Positions 1 through 9,496 of a stretch of 64,000 nucleotides of DNA are shown here, one piece after another; within the stretch, counting starts at the first letter, position 1; every line of letters starts with the position of its first letter. The stretch covers positions 1-64,000 of the forward strand of contig NZ_JAVBXD010000024.1 of NCBI RefSeq assembly GCF_030756675.1, in the 5' to 3' direction. The notes below the pieces were generated by a model. It saw nothing but the letters and a program-made list of their open reading frames with translations, had not been told where the DNA came from and did not search any database. Origin of the DNA: Bacillus multifaciens (GTDB lineage Bacteria; Bacillota; Bacilli; Bacillales; Bacillaceae_G). A program made the position numbers and the translations under genes.

Positions 1-239
<239 letters not shown>

Positions 240-425
240 GTGTTTGTCTAGCGTCATAAATAAAAATTGACGTTTCACGTTGTTTGTTTCGTTCAGTTTT
301 CAAAGAACTTATCCATCGCTCAATTGCGACTTCCTCATGTTAACATCTTTGTTTTTCGATGTCAACATTGTTTTTTTCTTGTTTTTCATTTCGCTTTCTG
401 CTCTCGTGCAGCAGCGACGTTTATT
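240..425 (-). other. Pre-16S leader of the rrn operon
   Basis: This is the transcribed spacer between the rrn promoter and mature 16S. At 291-307 the minus strand carries TTCTTTGAAAACTGAAC, the conserved leader/antitermination-type sequence found before Bacillus rRNAs. The rest forms processing stems with the distal side of 16S. No gene is visible in it. Confidence 0.8.
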
Positions 426-454
426 AATATAGCATGCTCATTTTAGATGGTCAA
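426..454 (-). promoter_or_regulatory. rrn operon sigma-A promoter
   Basis: The -35 TTGACC (449-454) and -10 TATATT (426-431) are separated by exactly 17 bp. An A/T tract upstream (455-475) resembles an UP element. The orientation is leftwards into the 16S gene and divergent from ygzB. Confidence 0.85.
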
Positions 455-581
455 TACTTTTTATAAAAAATTTCACATCCTGATTAAATACCTCTAAACA
501 CATAAAAAACAACAGACACCCTTAATCATCCAAAAATTCAGAAATCTATGTTATATTATTATTTATAGGAAGGTGAAAGGG

Positions 582-938
582 ATGAGCATTAAATACTCAA
601 ATAAAATCAATAAGATTAGAACTTTTGCATTAAGTTTAGTATTTATTGGACTTTTCATTGCATACTTAGGGGTCTTCTTTCGCGAAAACATTCTTGTTAT
701 GACAATTTTTATGATGATTGGCTTTTTTGCAGTCATCGCTAGTACTGTTGTTTATTTTTGGATTGGTATGCTATCAACAAAAACAGTTCAAGTCATTTGT
801 CCATCTTGCAACAAACCGACTAAAATACTCGGACGAGTTGATGCTTGCATGCATTGTAACCAGCCTCTCACACTCGATCGAAATTTAGAAGGAAAAGAAT
901 TCGATGAAAAATACAATCGAAAGGGCTACAAAATGTAA
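582..938 (+). CDS. ygzB: UPF0295 membrane protein YgzB
   Basis: A 118-residue membrane protein of unknown function. Two hydrophobic segments (about residues 13-33 and 38-62) are followed by a soluble tail with two Cys-x2-Cys pairs (CPSC and CMHC) that look like a zinc ribbon. Length and sequence fit the UPF0295/YgzB family, which sits beside perR in B. subtilis as it does here. An in-frame GTG lies 9 bases upstream. The ATG at 582 is preferred because AGGAAGGTG is correctly spaced before it. A -10 like TATATT lies at 552-557. Confidence 0.9.
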   Translation: MSIKYSNKINKIRTFALSLVFIGLFIAYLGVFFRENILVMTIFMMIGFFAVIASTVVYFWIGMLSTKTVQVICPSCNKPTKILGRVDACMHCNQPLTLDRNLEGKEFDEKYNRKGYKM

Positions 939-968
939 CAAAAGTCTATACTTACTTTCAATAAAAAA

Positions 969-991
969 AGGCTGACTTAAATCGTCAGCCT
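969..991. terminator. Convergent terminator between ygzB and perR
   Basis: The 8-bp stem AGGCTGAC/GTCAGCCT has a 7-nt loop. On the minus strand it is followed by a run of seven T, so it mainly ends perR. It may also stop ygzB. Confidence 0.9.
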
Positions 992-1005
992 CTTAATCAA
1001 TTGTA

Positions 1006-1437
1006 TTACTTATTACAGTCTTGACAAACACCGTAAATTTCTAAACGGTGACTATTGATTACAAAGCCTGTTGCTTTCGCAGCTTCATTCTCAATTTCCT
1101 CTAGACCCGCATACGAAAAATCAACAATTTTACCACATTTTTCGCAAATCACGTGATAATGCTGACTTGTAACGTAATCAAATCTGCTTGAGGCATCACC
1201 ATAGGTAAGCTCTTTTACAAGCCCTACTTCCTTAAATACGCGTAGGTTATTATAAACTGTCGCAACACTCATATTTGGAAACTTACCTTCTAATGCTTTA
1301 TAAATCTCGTCCGCTGTTGGATGCATCATAGATTCCACAAGGTACTCTAAAATAGCATGACGCTGTGGAGTAATGCGTACACCCGTATTTTTCAACATTT
1401 CCAGCGCTTCTTTTAATTCTTCTTTGACCACCGTCAT
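1006..1437 (-). CDS. perR: Peroxide-sensing repressor PerR (Fur family)
   Basis: A 143-residue Fur-family regulator that represses peroxide-stress genes with Fe or Mn bound, and is inactivated by metal-catalysed His oxidation. The N-terminal winged helix contains the PerR signature around [11 protein letters not shown]. The regulatory-metal ligands expected for PerR are present (His39, Asp87, His93, His95, Asp106), as are both structural-zinc CxxC pairs (Cys98/Cys101 and Cys138/Cys141). It lies beside ygzB as in B. subtilis, and near bcp, a peroxide-defence gene. The ATG at 1437 is preceded by a G-rich ribosome-binding site. A Per box in its own upstream region suggests autoregulation. Confidence 0.96.
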   Translation of the reverse strand: MTVVKEELKEALEMLKNTGVRITPQRHAILEYLVESMMHPTADEIYKALEGKFPNMSVATVYNNLRVFKEVGLVKELTYGDASSRFDYVTSQHYHVICEKCGKIVDFSYAGLEEIENEAAKATGFVINSHRLEIYGVCQDCNK

Positions 1438-1465
1438 GCCCCCCGATTCTATACGGATTATTATT

Positions 1466-1480
1466 TTGTAATTCTTATAA
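1466..1480 (-). promoter_or_regulatory. Per box upstream of perR
   Basis: The minus strand reads TTATAAGAATTACAA, which matches the Per box TTATAATNATTATAA at 12 of 14 defined positions. It lies 29 bp upstream of the perR start, where an autoregulatory operator would act. Confidence 0.65.
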
Positions 1481-1654
1481 AGAGTGTACTCCTTTTCCTT
1501 CCACTCGTCAACATTTCTACTATAACTATGTATTTTATCCTTAAGCTTATTCCAAATTTAACAAACAGCGAAACGTAGTTAATGTGGAGGCCTTCTCCAG
1601 ATAAAACTTCATTTTATTTTTAGATGATCGTATTTCTTTTTATACATTTACATG

Positions 1655-1680
1655 AAAAAAAGTGCGAGAAAGTCTCGCAC
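1655..1680 (-). terminator. Terminator of the M60 protease gene
   Basis: The 8-bp stem GTGCGAGA/TCTCGCAC with a 3-nt loop is followed by T-rich sequence on the minus strand. It lies about 100 bp past the stop codon at 1782. The rest of the 1438-1781 intergenic stretch holds the Per box and nothing else I can name. Confidence 0.8.
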
Positions 1681-1781
1681 ATGAAAAACTATCATCTGAG
1701 GAGGTATGCCCTACACTGTTAGCATATGAAAAATCCCAAAAAAGTGTATAGTCATATGCCTTATATGTAAATTTTTACTAA

Positions 1782-3533
1782 TTATTTTATTCTGCGCAAA
1801 ATAACACTTACTAATAATAAAGTAACACCCATTAATCCTGATATCGGCATTTGTGAGCCTGTACTCGGTAATTTCTTATTTGTATCTTCTGTATTGTTCA
1901 CTTTAGTATTTACAGACTTATCATCAATGTTCGAAGAATGACTTGTTAGGTTAACATCGCTAGTTTGATCTGGTTGATTGGTTTGATTCGTTTGGTCCAT
2001 TTTACCCGCTTGATCCTTTTGATCTGTTTGGTCCGTTTTGCCCGTTTGATCTTTTTGATCTTTTTGATCTGTTTGGTCCGTTTTACCTACTTGATCCTTT
2101 TGATCTGTTTCACCTGTTTGATCTGGTTGATCTTTTTGATCTGTTTGACCATTTTGATCGCTAGTTGTTTGTTCTTGAACTTTAACAGGTTTAGAATCCG
2201 TTGCTTCCCAAATCGGTGCAGTTAATGTTGGATAATGTAAAGCTTCTATCTTTTGTCTTGTTTCCGGTGATGCTATAAGTCCCCATTTATCAAAGAAAGG
2301 TAGTAAATTTTGCTTTGCAAGCTTAGATGTATTGTAAATAAATGCTTGGATTTTCTCGTCACTTGTTTTCGGAAGCTCTGCTTTAGGTATGGAGCGGTAC
2401 AATTGATGTAATTTTGGATAAAATTCCTCTCCAAAAGCTAAGTCCAATTGCCAAAACATCGCTAATTTCACAAAGACATCATCAATTTTGTTATAGTCTT
2501 TTTCCGATTGCGGCTTGCTTAAATACGTAAATGCTTTTTCATATGTTCCCTCCTCTAATCTTGATGGATTTCCGAAGGCACGCTGCACAGACATACTATA
2601 AATATTTGTCGTAACTTCTCCTAACCCATTCCAGAGCCAAGGAGTTTGTTGTCTTTGATGACCCATTTCATGCCAAGGTCCCCATCCGCCTTTTGTAAAC
2701 TTATTTATATTTAATACATTTTGAATAGCGTCTCCAATATATGCTGTTCGACTAGAAGTCGCATACATATACCCATCAGAGTGATTATCCTCTACAAAGT
2801 GTATATAATGCTTATCCGCTTCTTCTTCAGATAAACCAGCAACGTGATCTTCAATTCTAATCGATTCATCTATTTTCTTTAACAGTTCTACAGGATCTGT
2901 ATTCGAACCTATTAAATATTTTTTAACTCGTTCAGGGCTTGCCGTTATAAGTGAGCGTTCTCCTTTTAATTCCACCGCATGGGCGTTAGGATATGTACCT
3001 AGCATATTGATTAAATCTTGTTTCGTATGTTTGCCTAATTCAAAGAAAGGCGTAGGCGATCCCCCTGTTTTTATTTCAGCCGCTACTTCGCCGCCTTGTT
3101 GTGGATTGTATAAATAAATCATTCCACCATTTGGCGACTCAATTGTATTTTCGCCTGGTTTTAAAGTAAATGACTTTATTCGTGAATCTTCATTCCATAC
3201 ACCGTCGTAGGAGAATGTTCCTATATACGCTTGAATATTTTGCGTCCCCTCTACTTGAATTGTTATTTTTTCATTTGGGCTTGCATATAGCCCAGTTGGT
3301 TCATATGGACTAAATCGAAATTGACGTCTATCCCTATCTTTAATCTGATCTACATTCCCCTTACCCGTAACATGAAACGTGCGTTCAGTGGATACTTGTG
3401 CTTTTGTAGTTTGTCCTTGCGTTTCAGCTGAAACTTTTGCTACCTCTCCGATAAATGGAAAAGCAAGTACATTCACAGCTATAAACGTTTTCATTACTAT
3501 TTTACTATTCCTTTTTCTATTACCTTTTTTCAT
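1782..3533 (-). CDS. LPXTG-anchored enhancin-like M60 metalloprotease
   Basis: A 583-residue surface protein. A signal peptide (residues 1-36, ending VSA) is followed by a beta-rich N-terminal region and an M60/enhancin peptidase domain. The zinc motif HEMGH lies at about residues 288-292 with a Glu 13 residues later (HExxHx13E). Next come a Gln/Asp/Thr-rich linker of DQ-x-DQ repeats, an LPSTG sorting signal, a hydrophobic helix and a basic tail for sortase attachment. M60 enzymes cleave glycoproteins such as mucins, so a host-surface role is likely. I start at the Met before KKGNRK. Another Met four codons upstream has its ribosome-binding site directly abutting it. Confidence 0.9.
   Translation of the reverse strand: MKKGNRKRNSKIVMKTFIAVNVLAFPFIGEVAKVSAETQGQTTKAQVSTERTFHVTGKGNVDQIKDRDRRQFRFSPYEPTGLYASPNEKITIQVEGTQNIQAYIGTFSYDGVWNEDSRIKSFTLKPGENTIESPNGGMIYLYNPQQGGEVAAEIKTGGSPTPFFELGKHTKQDLINMLGTYPNAHAVELKGERSLITASPERVKKYLIGSNTDPVELLKKIDESIRIEDHVAGLSEEEADKHYIHFVEDNHSDGYMYATSSRTAYIGDAIQNVLNINKFTKGGWGPWHEMGHQRQQTPWLWNGLGEVTTNIYSMSVQRAFGNPSRLEEGTYEKAFTYLSKPQSEKDYNKIDDVFVKLAMFWQLDLAFGEEFYPKLHQLYRSIPKAELPKTSDEKIQAFIYNTSKLAKQNLLPFFDKWGLIASPETRQKIEALHYPTLTAPIWEATDSKPVKVQEQTTSDQNGQTDQKDQPDQTGETDQKDQVGKTDQTDQKDQKDQTGKTDQTDQKDQAGKMDQTNQTNQPDQTSDVNLTSHSSNIDDKSVNTKVNNTEDTNKKLPSTGSQMPISGLMGVTLLLVSVILRRIK
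1955..2175 (-). repeat. Tandem DQ-repeat coding region in the M60 protease linker
   Basis: Short degenerate in-frame repeats encode Thr-Asp-Gln / Lys-Asp-Gln units such as DQTGKTDQKDQ, between the catalytic domain and the cell-wall anchor. Repeats like this usually serve as a flexible spacer through the wall. Copy number is likely to vary between strains. Confidence 0.8.
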
Positions 3534-3772
3534 ACTACATCCCATTCCTTTCTATCACTTTCCAAACCTAGCATTCTATTAAAAATTTAATATATTTTTA
3601 TACAATAATTACCTTAAGGATACAACCTCATTGCAAGTAGAGAAAAGAACACAAAACAACCATTTAAAAAATATTCCAAAAATTAACTCTATATATTTCT
3701 TCTCCATTTTTCTTTTCATTTCACACTGAGTTTAACATAAAATATGACATTTATCACCAAACTTCGACAAAA

Positions 3773-3802
3773 AATCCTTCATCACATTTATGATGAAGGA
3801 TT
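3773..3802 (-). terminator. Terminator downstream of bcp
   Basis: A perfect 12-bp stem AATCCTTCATCA/TGATGAAGGATT with a 6-nt loop is followed by a T run on the minus strand. The rest of the 3534-3858 interval is AT-rich with no gene visible; it must contain the M60 protease promoter. Confidence 0.85.
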
Positions 3803-3858
3803 AAACAACTTTTCTTTATCGTATTCAATTCAAGTAGAATCCCTAAAGTACTTTTTTC

Positions 3859-4323
3859 TTATAGATTTTCTTTCACAAATTGTAACGCTTCTTCAACATG
3901 GCCCTTAACTTTAACTTTCTTCCATTCCTTTACTAACTGTCCTTCTTTATCAACTATAAATGTCGATCTTTCAATGCCCATATACTCTTTTCCAAAGTTT
4001 TTCTTCAGCTTCCAAACACCGTACATTTCTGCAACTGTATGATCTTCATCAGCTAACAGCAAAAATGGCAAGTTATATTTTTCTATAAATTTTTCGTGTC
4101 GCTGTAAAGAGTCCGTACTTATCCCTAAAATTACACAATCTAACTCTCCAAAGGTTACATGATGATCGCGAAAATCGCACGCCTCAGTCGTACATCCTGG
4201 TGTCATATCTTTTGGATAAAAATAAATAACAACGTGTTTCCCACGAAAATCAGATAATTTTACTTGCTCTCCATTGCTTGCTTCTAACGTGAAATCCGGC
4301 GCCATTTGCCCTACTGTAATCAT
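3859..4323 (-). CDS. bcp: Thioredoxin-dependent thiol peroxidase Bcp
   Basis: A 154-residue atypical 2-Cys peroxiredoxin that reduces hydrogen peroxide and organic hydroperoxides using thioredoxin. The active-site segment is PGCTTEAC. The peroxidatic Cys and the resolving Cys five residues later correspond to Cys44 and Cys49 from this start. It is orthologous to B. subtilis YgaF, in the same place between gsaB and perR, although the M60 gene now separates it from perR. The ATG at 4323 is chosen over a TTG two codons upstream because AGAAGGAG is well spaced before it. Confidence 0.95.
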   Translation of the reverse strand: MITVGQMAPDFTLEASNGEQVKLSDFRGKHVVIYFYPKDMTPGCTTEACDFRDHHVTFGELDCVILGISTDSLQRHEKFIEKYNLPFLLLADEDHTVAEMYGVWKLKKNFGKEYMGIERSTFIVDKEGQLVKEWKKVKVKGHVEEALQFVKENL

Positions 4324-4369
4324 ATACAATCACTCCTTCTATTTTACTTTCACTATATCAAATATCCTA

Positions 4370-4774
4370 TTATTTTTCATTTTCCATAACTGTCCGCACA
4401 ACAAATGCAAATGGCATCGTATATCCAATCAGTGCTTCTATAATGGCAATCCAACGACCAATTCCAATCGGCGTTACATCACCGTATCCAACTGATAACA
4501 ATGTAATTGCACTAAAATATAAACATATTTCTACAAGAGCGAATGAATGATTCATTACTACTTTCCCGTCTTCTTCTAATACCGAAAATCCACTTTCCTC
4601 TAAAACAACATAACTAAGCGCAAATGCAATGAGTACCGTTGTATAAATAAGAAATAACGATATCAGATTATACAAAGAGAAAAAACGGTTTGATTCTCCT
4701 ACCGAACTCCATAGTAATTGTATACTCCGCAATACAGCAATCGCAGCAATTAATAAAATAATTACCCACAACAT
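4370..4774 (-). CDS. Two-TM potassium channel family protein
   Basis: A 134-residue ion-channel (PF07885-type) subunit. It has an N-terminal helix, a second helix at about residues 33-58, a pore helix, the selectivity filter SVGYGD (residues 94-99) and a last helix. There is no C-terminal RCK domain, so the protein is a minimal pore. The first filter position is Ser rather than Thr. The ATG at 4774 is preferred over a GTG three codons upstream because GAGGTGGAGG precedes it. It is transcribed in the same direction as bcp, 46 bp upstream of it. Confidence 0.85.
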   Translation of the reverse strand: MLWVIILLIAAIAVLRSIQLLWSSVGESNRFFSLYNLISLFLIYTTVLIAFALSYVVLEESGFSVLEEDGKVVMNHSFALVEICLYFSAITLLSVGYGDVTPIGIGRWIAIIEALIGYTMPFAFVVRTVMENEK

Positions 4775-4836
4775 GTCCTCCACCTCATTTTATTTGTATG
4801 AGGACAAACGGGGTTTTATCCCATATGAATAAGTAA

Positions 4837-5622
4837 CTAATTCCCCGCACCGCGATATCGCTTTACTCCTAAATTCCAAGTGAAAAACCCAATTAAAAAA
4901 CAAATAATCCCCACAATCGGTGTGACAAACGCATAAGAATTCCATTCTGTTTTTCCTAAAAAATAAGATGCTGGATACACACCAACAAAAGCAAACGGTA
5001 ATATAAACGTTAAAACAAAACGAATGACGCGATTATAAATATTCACAGGATAACGTCCGTAGTTTCCGATGTTATACATGAGCGGCATAATCGAACTTCT
5101 TGCATCTGACCAAAAGCCAATACTTGCAAGCGTTACGAAAATCCCGCCATACACAAGTGCACCGCCTATCACCATCAATATAAATAAAAAGAAATCATAC
5201 CAATGAAATGTTAATTGAAGCTGTAGTGCAGCATATCCCATTACACCAAAACCAGTTATTGCACCAAGAAGTGACTCCAATTCCATTCGTTCTAAGATGA
5301 CTTGAAATAAACTATGAATCGGGCGTGTTAAAATGCGGTCCATTTCACCTTTTACGATATAACGATCATTAAAATCCCATATATTAAAGAATGAAGAAAA
5401 AATCGCAAACGGAACTAGGAAAAACCCATAAATAAAGATCACTTCTTCCCTATTCCATCCTTTTAACGCTTGCGTATGTCCAAATACAACAAGAATAAAA
5501 ATTAAGTTTACTGCCTGTAACAATAAATCAGATAGTAAACCAACAATAAAATCCCCGCGATATTCTAGCTTCGTTTTTATATATTGACTTGCATATTGTA
5601 AAAACAACTTAAAATATAACAT
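4837..5622 (-). CDS. ABC-2 type transporter permease, second subunit
   Basis: A 261-residue membrane protein with about six hydrophobic segments and the features of ABC2_membrane_6-type permeases (COG3694). It is the last gene of a three-gene exporter operon and starts 7 bp after the stop of the preceding permease. The substrate cannot be read from sequence. The open frame extends eight codons upstream to a TTG, but the ATG at 5622 is the sensible start. Confidence 0.85.
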   Translation of the reverse strand: MLYFKLFLQYASQYIKTKLEYRGDFIVGLLSDLLLQAVNLIFILVVFGHTQALKGWNREEVIFIYGFFLVPFAIFSSFFNIWDFNDRYIVKGEMDRILTRPIHSLFQVILERMELESLLGAITGFGVMGYAALQLQLTFHWYDFFLFILMVIGGALVYGGIFVTLASIGFWSDARSSIMPLMYNIGNYGRYPVNIYNRVIRFVLTFILPFAFVGVYPASYFLGKTEWNSYAFVTPIVGIICFLIGFFTWNLGVKRYRGAGN

Positions 5623-5629
5623 TCTCTCA

Positions 5630-6421
5630 TCATCCCCCTTGTACAATCAGCCGTTTTCTTGCTGTTTTCCACATCATCACAATTGGAATAATGAGCAGCA
5701 CTGCCCATATGATTTGAAATAATAAAGCTTTATAAATCGCCTCACCTTGCATTCCTTCCGAGAAAATCATACTCGGAATATAACTAATTGCTTGAAACGG
5801 CAGAAACGTCATTACTTTTTGCGCCCATAACGGATAGAAACTGATCGGAAGTAATAACCCTGAAAACAAATCAATCACTACGCGTTTTGCATACATAATT
5901 CCGTTATTATTAAATAAAAAGAACGTTAACATTCCTGTCATTAAGTTAATTTGTGTATTAATGATGAAACTAAATAATAACGACAAAAAGAAGTACAACC
6001 AAGTTTGAAAATTCGTTGTAATTTGCAGTGAGAATAACAATGTAACGATGACCATACCCGGAATAGAGAAGAAAGCAAATCGGAAAATCCCTTCCCCTAA
6101 TCCTTGCATGACTTTCATACCCAAATAGTTATATGGACGAATTAACTCAACTGCAACCCGTCCTTCTTTAATTTCCATCGCAATCTCCCGGTCAATATTA
6201 TTAAAATAAAATGCACGGGCCATCCAGGCAATTGCAATGTATGTTGTCATTTGTGTAACGGATAAACTTTCGATATTTTCTTTTCCGCTATAAATGGCTT
6301 GCCATAAAAAGTAATATGCTCCGATATTAATTGTATAAATGATAATACCGCTATAATAGTTTGTTCGATACGCAAGCATCATTAAAAAACGAACGCGAAT
6401 CATTTCAATATACTTACCCAT
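5630..6421 (-). CDS. ABC-2 type transporter permease, first subunit
   Basis: A 263-residue integral membrane protein with about six helices, resembling COG4587 permeases that pair with COG3694 permeases and COG4586 ATPases. The start overlaps the end of the ATPase gene by 8 bp, and GAGGG precedes it at normal spacing, indicating translational coupling. It probably forms a heterodimeric exporter with the next gene product. Confidence 0.88.
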   Translation of the reverse strand: MGKYIEMIRVRFLMMLAYRTNYYSGIIIYTINIGAYYFLWQAIYSGKENIESLSVTQMTTYIAIAWMARAFYFNNIDREIAMEIKEGRVAVELIRPYNYLGMKVMQGLGEGIFRFAFFSIPGMVIVTLLFSLQITTNFQTWLYFFLSLLFSFIINTQINLMTGMLTFFLFNNNGIMYAKRVVIDLFSGLLLPISFYPLWAQKVMTFLPFQAISYIPSMIFSEGMQGEAIYKALLFQIIWAVLLIIPIVMMWKTARKRLIVQGG

Positions 6422-7427
6422 GAATCATGCCCTCTTCATAAATATTACGAATGATTTCTTCTGTAGAAACTTCATTAATTTTCAAATCTTTAATCCCAAA
6501 AGATTGGACAACTTTTGATATAAGCGTTGAAATCATGACTTCTTCATTTGGAATCTTGGCAATCCACGTATGTTGTTCTTTTCCTTGTGACCAAACTACA
6601 TCATTATCAGGCATTAGCATCGCAATTTGCTGATAAGAAACAGAAGTTACAAATTGAAAATGAATTTCTTTTTCTGCTCCCCACTGCGAACGAAGCTTGT
6701 CTAAAGATCCGTCATACATTATTTTTCCTTCATCTAACATAACAACACGATCACAAAGCGCTTCAATATCTGTAATGTCATGCGTCGTTAATAAAATTGT
6801 TGTTTTATAGCGTTCATTCATTTCTTTTAGAAAATCACGAATTTTTAATTTCACGAGAACATCAAGACCAATTGTCGGTTCATCTAAAAACAATAGCGGC
6901 GGATTATGAATTAAAGCTGCCGCTAATTCACAGCGCATCCGTTGGCCAAGCGATAACTTTCGGACGGGCTTATCTAATAAAGGACCAATATCCAACGTTT
7001 CAATTACATGTTCCATATGTTCTTTATACTGCGCATCGGATACACCATATACTTTTTTTAACAAACGAAATGATTCTTGCACAGCAATATCCCACCAAAG
7101 CTGCGAACGTTGGCCAAACACAACACCTATTGTTTTCACAAATTCTTCCCTTTGTTTATGAGGATTCATGCCATTCACAGTAATTTGTCCAGCAGTCGGT
7201 GTCAAAATACCTGTTAGCATTTTAATAGTAGTGGATTTACCAGCACCATTTTCTCCAATATATCCAACCATCTCCCCTTGCTTTACAGTAAACGAAATAT
7301 CATTTACTGCTGGGACAATTTTATAATTACGATTTAATAAATCTCGAAACGCTCCTTTTAATCCTGAGCGGCTTGAATACGATGTAAATTCTTTTCGTAA
7401 ATCTTTTACGTCAATAACCGTCTCCAT
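6414..7427 (-). CDS. ABC transporter ATP-binding protein (COG4586 type)
   Basis: A 337-residue ATPase that powers the two downstream permeases. It has Walker A GENGAGKST (58-66), a signature-like LSLGQ, Walker B LLFLDEPT and an H-loop THD. A C-terminal extension of about 90 residues is typical of COG4586. The N-terminal extension before the first strand (residues 14-40) is also a family feature. It is the first gene of the operon, with AGGAGAATCGTA before the ATG. Confidence 0.93.
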   Translation of the reverse strand: METVIDVKDLRKEFTSYSSRSGLKGAFRDLLNRNYKIVPAVNDISFTVKQGEMVGYIGENGAGKSTTIKMLTGILTPTAGQITVNGMNPHKQREEFVKTIGVVFGQRSQLWWDIAVQESFRLLKKVYGVSDAQYKEHMEHVIETLDIGPLLDKPVRKLSLGQRMRCELAAALIHNPPLLFLDEPTIGLDVLVKLKIRDFLKEMNERYKTTILLTTHDITDIEALCDRVVMLDEGKIMYDGSLDKLRSQWGAEKEIHFQFVTSVSYQQIAMLMPDNDVVWSQGKEQHTWIAKIPNEEVMISTLISKVVQSFGIKDLKINEVSTEEIIRNIYEEGMIHG

Positions 7428-7499
7428 TACGATTCTCCTTTCTCTCTTCCACTCTAGTAAACAATAGCTTTCCTTGTTACATGCCTAACTATATATTTT

Positions 7500-7645
7500 T
7501 TCGACATATAAATCGCTGCTATGCTAAATACAACATGACCTCCACTCCATGGCATGTGGCAGAATAATGCCATGACCGCCTCTACGCACGGCCAGTCGCT
7601 CTCGACCATCTAAAAAAAGAGAGGTTTATGTCGTTTTTTCAACTT
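7500..7645 (+). repeat. Dispersed intergenic repeat, copy A
   Basis: A full-length copy of a family found nine times in the window. Landmarks in order are AARTCGCTGCTATGC, AATACAACATGACC, GGCATGTGGCAG, TGACCGC, CTACGCACGGCCAG and CTCTCGACCA, then a run of A and a T-rich end. It lies in the intergenic space upstream of gsaB. No coding capacity. Confidence 0.85.
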
Positions 7646-7791
7646 AAACATATAATTACCAATGCGTTAGTGAAAGCTTCAATTTCGCACAACGAATAGT
7701 TTACCCAACAGCAGCAACTTGTACAAACAATACGTCTTTTCCAAAAACATGTTAAAATAATACATAGATTTTTGTAAGGAGATGAATTTTC

Positions 7792-9081
7792 ATGAAGTTC
7801 ACAAAGTCAGAAGAATTACATAAAGAAGCTTTAGAACATATCGTTGGTGGTGTAAACAGTCCTTCTCGCTCTTTTAAAGCAGTTGGCGGCGGTTCACCAG
7901 TTGCAATGGAGCGCGGGAAAGGTGCTTACTTTTGGGACGTGGACGGCAACAAATATATCGATTATTTAGCAGCATACGGGCCGATTATTACAGGTCATGC
8001 TCATCCACATGTAACAGAAGCGATTAAAGTCGCTGCCGAAAATGGTGTGTTATACGGAACACCGACAGCTTTAGAAGTAAAATTTGCAAAAATGTTGAAA
8101 GAAGCTATGCCAGCAATGAATAAAGTACGTTTTGTAAACTCAGGAACAGAAGCTGTTATGACAACAATTCGCGTTGCTCGCGCTTATACAGGACGCACAA
8201 AAATTTTGAAATTTGCGGGTTGCTATCATGGACATTCTGATTTAGTGCTTGTAGCAGCAGGCTCTGGTCCTTCTACGCTTGGTACTCCTGATTCTGCTGG
8301 TGTACCACAAAGTATTGCACAAGAAGTAATTACAGTTCCTTTTAATAATGTAGATACACTAAAAGAAGCTTTAGATAAATGGGGACATGAAGTTGCCGCG
8401 ATTCTTGTAGAACCAATCGTTGGAAACTTCGGTATTGTTGAACCAAAACCAGGCTTCCTTGAAAAAGTAAATGAACTTGTTCATGCAGCAGGTGCATTAG
8501 TGATTTATGATGAAGTTATTACAGCGTTCCGCTTTATGTATGGCGGTGCTCAAGATTTACTTAACGTGACACCAGACTTAACTGCACTTGGTAAAATAAT
8601 CGGTGGTGGTCTTCCAATCGGTGCTTACGGCGGGAAAAAAGAAATTATGGAGCAAGTTGCACCGCTCGGTCCTGCTTATCAAGCGGGTACAATGGCTGGA
8701 AACCCTGCTTCTATGGCTGCTGGTATCGCATGCTTAGAGGTACTTAAGCAAGAAGGCGTATATGAAAAACTAGATGAACTTGGAGCAATGCTTGAAAAAG
8801 GTATTCTAGAACAAGCAGCGGCACACAACATTGACATTACATTAAATCGCCTAAAAGGTGCTTTAACAGTATACTTTACAAAAGATAAAATCGAAGACTA
8901 CGATGCTGCCCAAAATACAGACGGTGAAATGTTCGGTAAGTTCTTCAAACTAATGCTTCATGAAGGAATTAACTTAGCACCATCTAAATATGAAGCATGG
9001 TTCTTAACTACAGAACATACAAAAGAAGACATTGAATACACAATTGAAGCCGTGGGCAGAGCATTTGCTGCCTTAAAATAA
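7792..9081 (+). CDS. gsaB: Glutamate-1-semialdehyde 2,1-aminomutase
   Basis: A 429-residue PLP-dependent aminomutase that converts glutamate-1-semialdehyde to 5-aminolevulinate, the first committed tetrapyrrole precursor. The family motifs [14 protein letters not shown] and DEVITAFR are present. The PLP lysine is Lys268 in [10 protein letters not shown]. The ATG follows AAGGAGATGAATTTTC. It is orthologous to B. subtilis GsaB in the conserved ygaE-gsaB-bcp neighbourhood. B. cereus-group genomes also carry hemL in the main hem operon, so this is probably the second copy. Confidence 0.96.
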   Translation: MKFTKSEELHKEALEHIVGGVNSPSRSFKAVGGGSPVAMERGKGAYFWDVDGNKYIDYLAAYGPIITGHAHPHVTEAIKVAAENGVLYGTPTALEVKFAKMLKEAMPAMNKVRFVNSGTEAVMTTIRVARAYTGRTKILKFAGCYHGHSDLVLVAAGSGPSTLGTPDSAGVPQSIAQEVITVPFNNVDTLKEALDKWGHEVAAILVEPIVGNFGIVEPKPGFLEKVNELVHAAGALVIYDEVITAFRFMYGGAQDLLNVTPDLTALGKIIGGGLPIGAYGGKKEIMEQVAPLGPAYQAGTMAGNPASMAAGIACLEVLKQEGVYEKLDELGAMLEKGILEQAAAHNIDITLNRLKGALTVYFTKDKIEDYDAAQNTDGEMFGKFFKLMLHEGINLAPSKYEAWFLTTEHTKEDIEYTIEAVGRAFAALK

Positions 9082-9124
9082 AATGTAACTGCTCAGTTAC
9101 TTTCTGAAAAACCGACAGAAAAGC

Positions 9125-9287
9125 ATTTTTTAAATGGGCGAGAGGGACTGGCGATGCATAGAAGCGGTCAGGGCCTTTTCCTGCCACATGCCAGGTTTGA
9201 AACAAAAAGAGCTAGCCAGTAGCGGGCATGTCGTATTCTACATAGCAACAATCTATGTGTTAAAAAATCAAAGTGGATTTATATAAA
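9125..9287 (-). repeat. Dispersed intergenic repeat, copy B
   Basis: A reverse-orientation copy of the same family as at 7500-7645. GGGCGAGAG, CTGGCGATGCATAGAAGCGGTCAGGGCC, CCTGCCACATGCCAGG and the GTCGTATTCTACATAGC end are all recognisable, and it finishes in GGATTTATATAAA. It lies between gsaB and its terminator. Confidence 0.85.
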
Positions 9288-9315
9288 ACAGAGGCGATCC
9301 TCTGTTTTTTTATTT
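9287..9315 (+). terminator. Terminator downstream of gsaB
   Basis: The stem AACAGAGG/CCTCTGTT with a CGAT loop is followed by a run of T. It lies 205 bp past the gsaB stop, after a repeat element, so the repeat is probably transcribed as part of the gsaB 3' UTR. Confidence 0.88.
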
Positions 9316-9436
9316 TTACTATTTCATAAATTACACAACAATAGTATAATTATTCATAATTATCTGTCTTTATCGCAACATAAAGAGTCATCTTACTACT
9401 TCTCGTCAGTGTTTCACTTTATTATTTCTAAATATT

Positions 9437-9451
9437 AGGTGTCGTACACCT
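9437..9451 (+). promoter_or_regulatory. Palindromic operator candidate upstream of glutamate synthase
   Basis: AGGTGTCGTACACCT is a perfect 6-bp inverted repeat around CGT, 45 bp before the gltA start. It does not match the TnrA, CodY or GltC boxes that I know. It could be a regulator site, but that is inference. Confidence 0.3.
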
Positions 9452-9496
9452 TTAATATTTTGATTATTCTAAATTCAAAAAGAGGGGGATTGGCGA

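Noticed and set aside
1965-2225. Leu/Ile-rich 86-codon plus-strand frame
   Set aside because: It is the antisense of the DQ-repeat coding region of the M60 protease. The hydrophobic product is only the complement of Gln/Asp codons, and there is no ribosome-binding site.
4783-4803. Hairpin CCTCAT/ATGAGG as terminator of the ABC exporter operon
   Set aside because: No T run follows, and it overlaps the ribosome-binding region of the channel gene.
6797-7183. 128-codon plus-strand frame inside the ABC ATPase
   Set aside because: Shadow frame of the minus-strand ATPase gene, which has all catalytic motifs.
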